Of a stretch of 64,000 nucleotides of DNA, positions 61,883 through 64,000 are shown one piece after another (the first letter of the stretch is position 1; every line of letters begins with the position of its first letter). This DNA comes from Sipunculus nudus (lineage: Eukaryota > Annelida > Sipuncula > Golfingiida > Sipunculidae): positions 34,872,901-34,936,900 of the forward strand of contig CM049317.1 in the NCBI GenBank assembly GCA_026874595.1, read 5' to 3'. Position numbers and translations under genes: made by a program. Under the pieces are notes generated by a model. That model saw only the letters and a program-made list of their open reading frames with translations, did not search any database and had not been told where the DNA came from.

Positions 61883-64000
61883 AGCTCAGCTGACTTTCAG
61901 TCATGCTGGGCTATAGCGATGGGTCTTTGTCCGGCGTCCTTCCATCTGTCCGGCCGGCTGTCCGTCCATTAGCAGGGCACAAATCGTAACCATAGGGGCT
62001 AGGGCCATGAACCCTATGCAGTCTTAGAGGTTCTAAAAAGATCTCCTTGCAAACCTGAAATTAGGTCACGGCGACCTATATTCTGGAAGTTATGGGGTGT
62101 GTTTGCACCCCCCAGAAATAATTCTTTTAGCCAAAATTTTCATCCCAAACCTTCCATCTTTTACATACAGCTCACCTACCAACAGGGGAAGAACCATAAT
62201 TATTTTGAGGTCACAAGGTCAAAGGTCAAGGTCACAGAACCAACTTCTTTGAAAAGCCTCAGGATGCATTTTAAGCCAAACCTTTCATCCCAATTCTTTG
62301 ATCTTTCACATGTAGCTCACCTACTAAGTGGGAGAAGAATCCTATAGATGTTGAGGTCACAAGGTCAATGGTCAGGGTCACAGGATCCACTTTTTTTCAA
62401 AAAGGTTGTGGACACATTTCAAGCTAGACCTTTCATTCCAAACCTTTCAGCACTGATATCGCTTCTCTGCCAACAGGGGAAAAGACCTGTTGATTTTGAG
62501 GTCAAAGGTCAAGTTCACAGCACCCTCTTCTTGCGTGGAGTCATTTTCAGCAAACTTTTCAATCTATACTTTCCATCTGTCATATATGGCTTACCTACCA
62601 ATAGGAGAAAAAGCCTATTGATGTTGAGTTCAAAAGGTCAAAGGTCAAGGTCACAATATTGTTCTAAATGCTTGTGAACATATTTCAAGTGAAACTGTTC
62701 ACCCCAAACCTTCAGTCTTTCACATATGCCACATCTATGCATCACTGAATTTGATTCAAACTTCATATTTATGGGTCTTTTTGCATGAAGAAATAACTAA
62801 TTGATTTTGAGGTCAGCTGGTCAGGCGGTTAAGGTTGCTGGTCTAAGTTGTTCACTCATTGGTTGCCAAGTAATTACACCCGGCCAGATGTAAGTGGTTA
62901 GTAGTTACCCATCATTTAGAAAGAATCCAGTTGATATGTGGGCAAAAGGCCAAGGTCATAGGTCAGGGATGTTCACAATAACTTATTTTGTAGACCATCT
63001 CTATTTTTCTTGTTTTCTTGTATATATAACCATATGGCACTCACAACTGGTACATCTCACTATGTGCCCATAATTGTCAGTGACACTTGTGATATATGAC
63101 TCCCTTTTGTATCAGCTCATGGAGTGATAAGGATATATCATTAGTGCATAACAAAAACACTGTTGCCGGAATGCTTTGGCCAGGCATTAAGACTATGAGA
63201 GTTAAGTGTTAAGTTTAGCCACTGATTTGTAAAATGATGGGAACATTTTGCAGTTTATATCATGTAATCATAGCAATAAACTTAGTTTTCTAGATATCTG
63301 AATATTATTATACAAATCATCAGATATACCAGCAAGTGTTTGTTCTGATAATATGTGGGTCTGTACCTTGATTTAGGATGGCTTTATTTGATTACAAGAC
63401 TCTTAGTGATGCTTTCTGCATTTCTTTTCTTTTAGGTTTTGCAGTTTACCTACCCTGCTGACCCCATTGAATAGCAAGCTGATAATTAAAACAAATTGGA
63501 CTTGCACTTTTTACATTTGCATGTTTATAAATCTGATATGAGAGCTCTCCAACCTGATCATGCCTTTTGAATTGTTTTGGACATTCATAACTGTTACATT
63601 CTTTGAAGCAATTGCTACAAGTTTAGTGTCTTATTAGAGGATGTGTGACTTGTCAGAAAACCATTATGTCTGCCAGGTAGCCATTTTAGAAATCCTTTTG
63701 CCAGGACAGTTTCTTTGATTTTTTTTATGATGTTTGGTCCCTTTTAGAGGATGTTTGTTGTTCAATTTCCGACCTGTCAGAAATCCAATATGGCCACCAG
63801 GACGCCATCTTTAAATTCCTTTAGAACATATTATCTCAAGAACTATTAATGTGAATGCAGTGGGATGTATATTAATGTAATCTTGCATTGGGTCAAAGAT
63901 TTCTTGATAAATATGACCATCATTTATGAAAGCTCAGTACAGTTGGCTTGTATTGAATAACAATTAATATGGAAGCACCCGTTTCACAATAATTCTTGCA
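61883..64000 (+). mobile_element. HINE-like element, GGTCA-rich subfamily, second copy, cut by the window end
   Basis: Collinear with 46838-49260 over its whole visible length, including AGCTCAGCTGACTTTCAGTC at the start, the AGGTCA clusters (62205-62660) and the later ACCTACCCTGCTGACCCCAT block (63448; also at 48402). Many substitutions and small indels separate the copies. The 3' end should fall about 300 bp beyond the window. Confidence 0.8.

Noticed and set aside
62099-62677. 82- and 109-codon frames resembling frames at 47288-47657
   Set aside because: They are the two copies of the same GGTCA-rich element; frames are shifted and interrupted differently between copies, so no protein is maintained.

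Overview
The window is nuclear DNA from an animal. Genes are split by GT-AG introns, intergenic DNA is AT-rich, and there are long (TA)n and (CT)n tracts and many mobile-element copies. The gene content (MDH1B, NIFK, two DUF4440/SnoaL-like proteins) and the repeat style (tandem-repeat-bearing Helitron/HINE-like elements with runs of GTCCGTCC) best fit a mollusc, most likely a bivalve. That assignment is an inference; no species marker is present.

Layout. (1) 1-16.6 kb: two paralogous minus-strand genes in tandem (454-3622 and 13161-16598). Each has four exons and codes for a single-domain NTF2-fold protein of 131 or 123 residues. Intron phases are identical (1, 1, 2) and the first coding exon is tiny (19 or 7 nt). 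The DNA between them holds a 1.1-kb hAT-like element with an 8-bp target duplication, a 152-bp tandem duplication and a scattered 13-mer. (2) 16.6-20.4 kb: no gene found; one hAT-like element and microsatellites. (3) 20.4-32.4 kb: minus-strand MDH1B homologue, 7 coding exons, 550 residues, with the malate dehydrogenase catalytic His and Asp replaced. A perfect RFX X-box lies 16 bp before its ATG. (4) 32.4-33.0 kb: a 593-bp divergent interval shared by MDH1B and NIFK. (5) 33.0-59.0 kb: plus-strand NIFK homologue, 5 coding exons, 272 residues. Its 819 nt of coding sequence are spread over 26 kb because introns 1, 3 and 4 are packed with nested repeats. (6) 59-64 kb: 3' flank with further Helitron/HINE-like copies, the last running off the window.

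All four gene models were built by joining exons by eye. In each one every splice phase closes and the total coding length is a multiple of three. Untranslated exons and transcription start sites cannot be placed from sequence alone.

The most unusual structure is in NIFK intron 1 and exon 2. The 3' splice site plus roughly the first 65-70 nt of exon 2 is present five times at 87-88-bp spacing. A 1.04-kb Helitron/HINE-like element has inserted between copies 3 and 4. Because the neighbouring copies show the uninterrupted sequence, they act as an empty site that fixes the element's ends. Those ends (short subterminal inverted repeats, a 3' hairpin, CTRR followed by T) recur on other elements here that carry unrelated internal tandem repeats of about 145, 279 and 300 bp.
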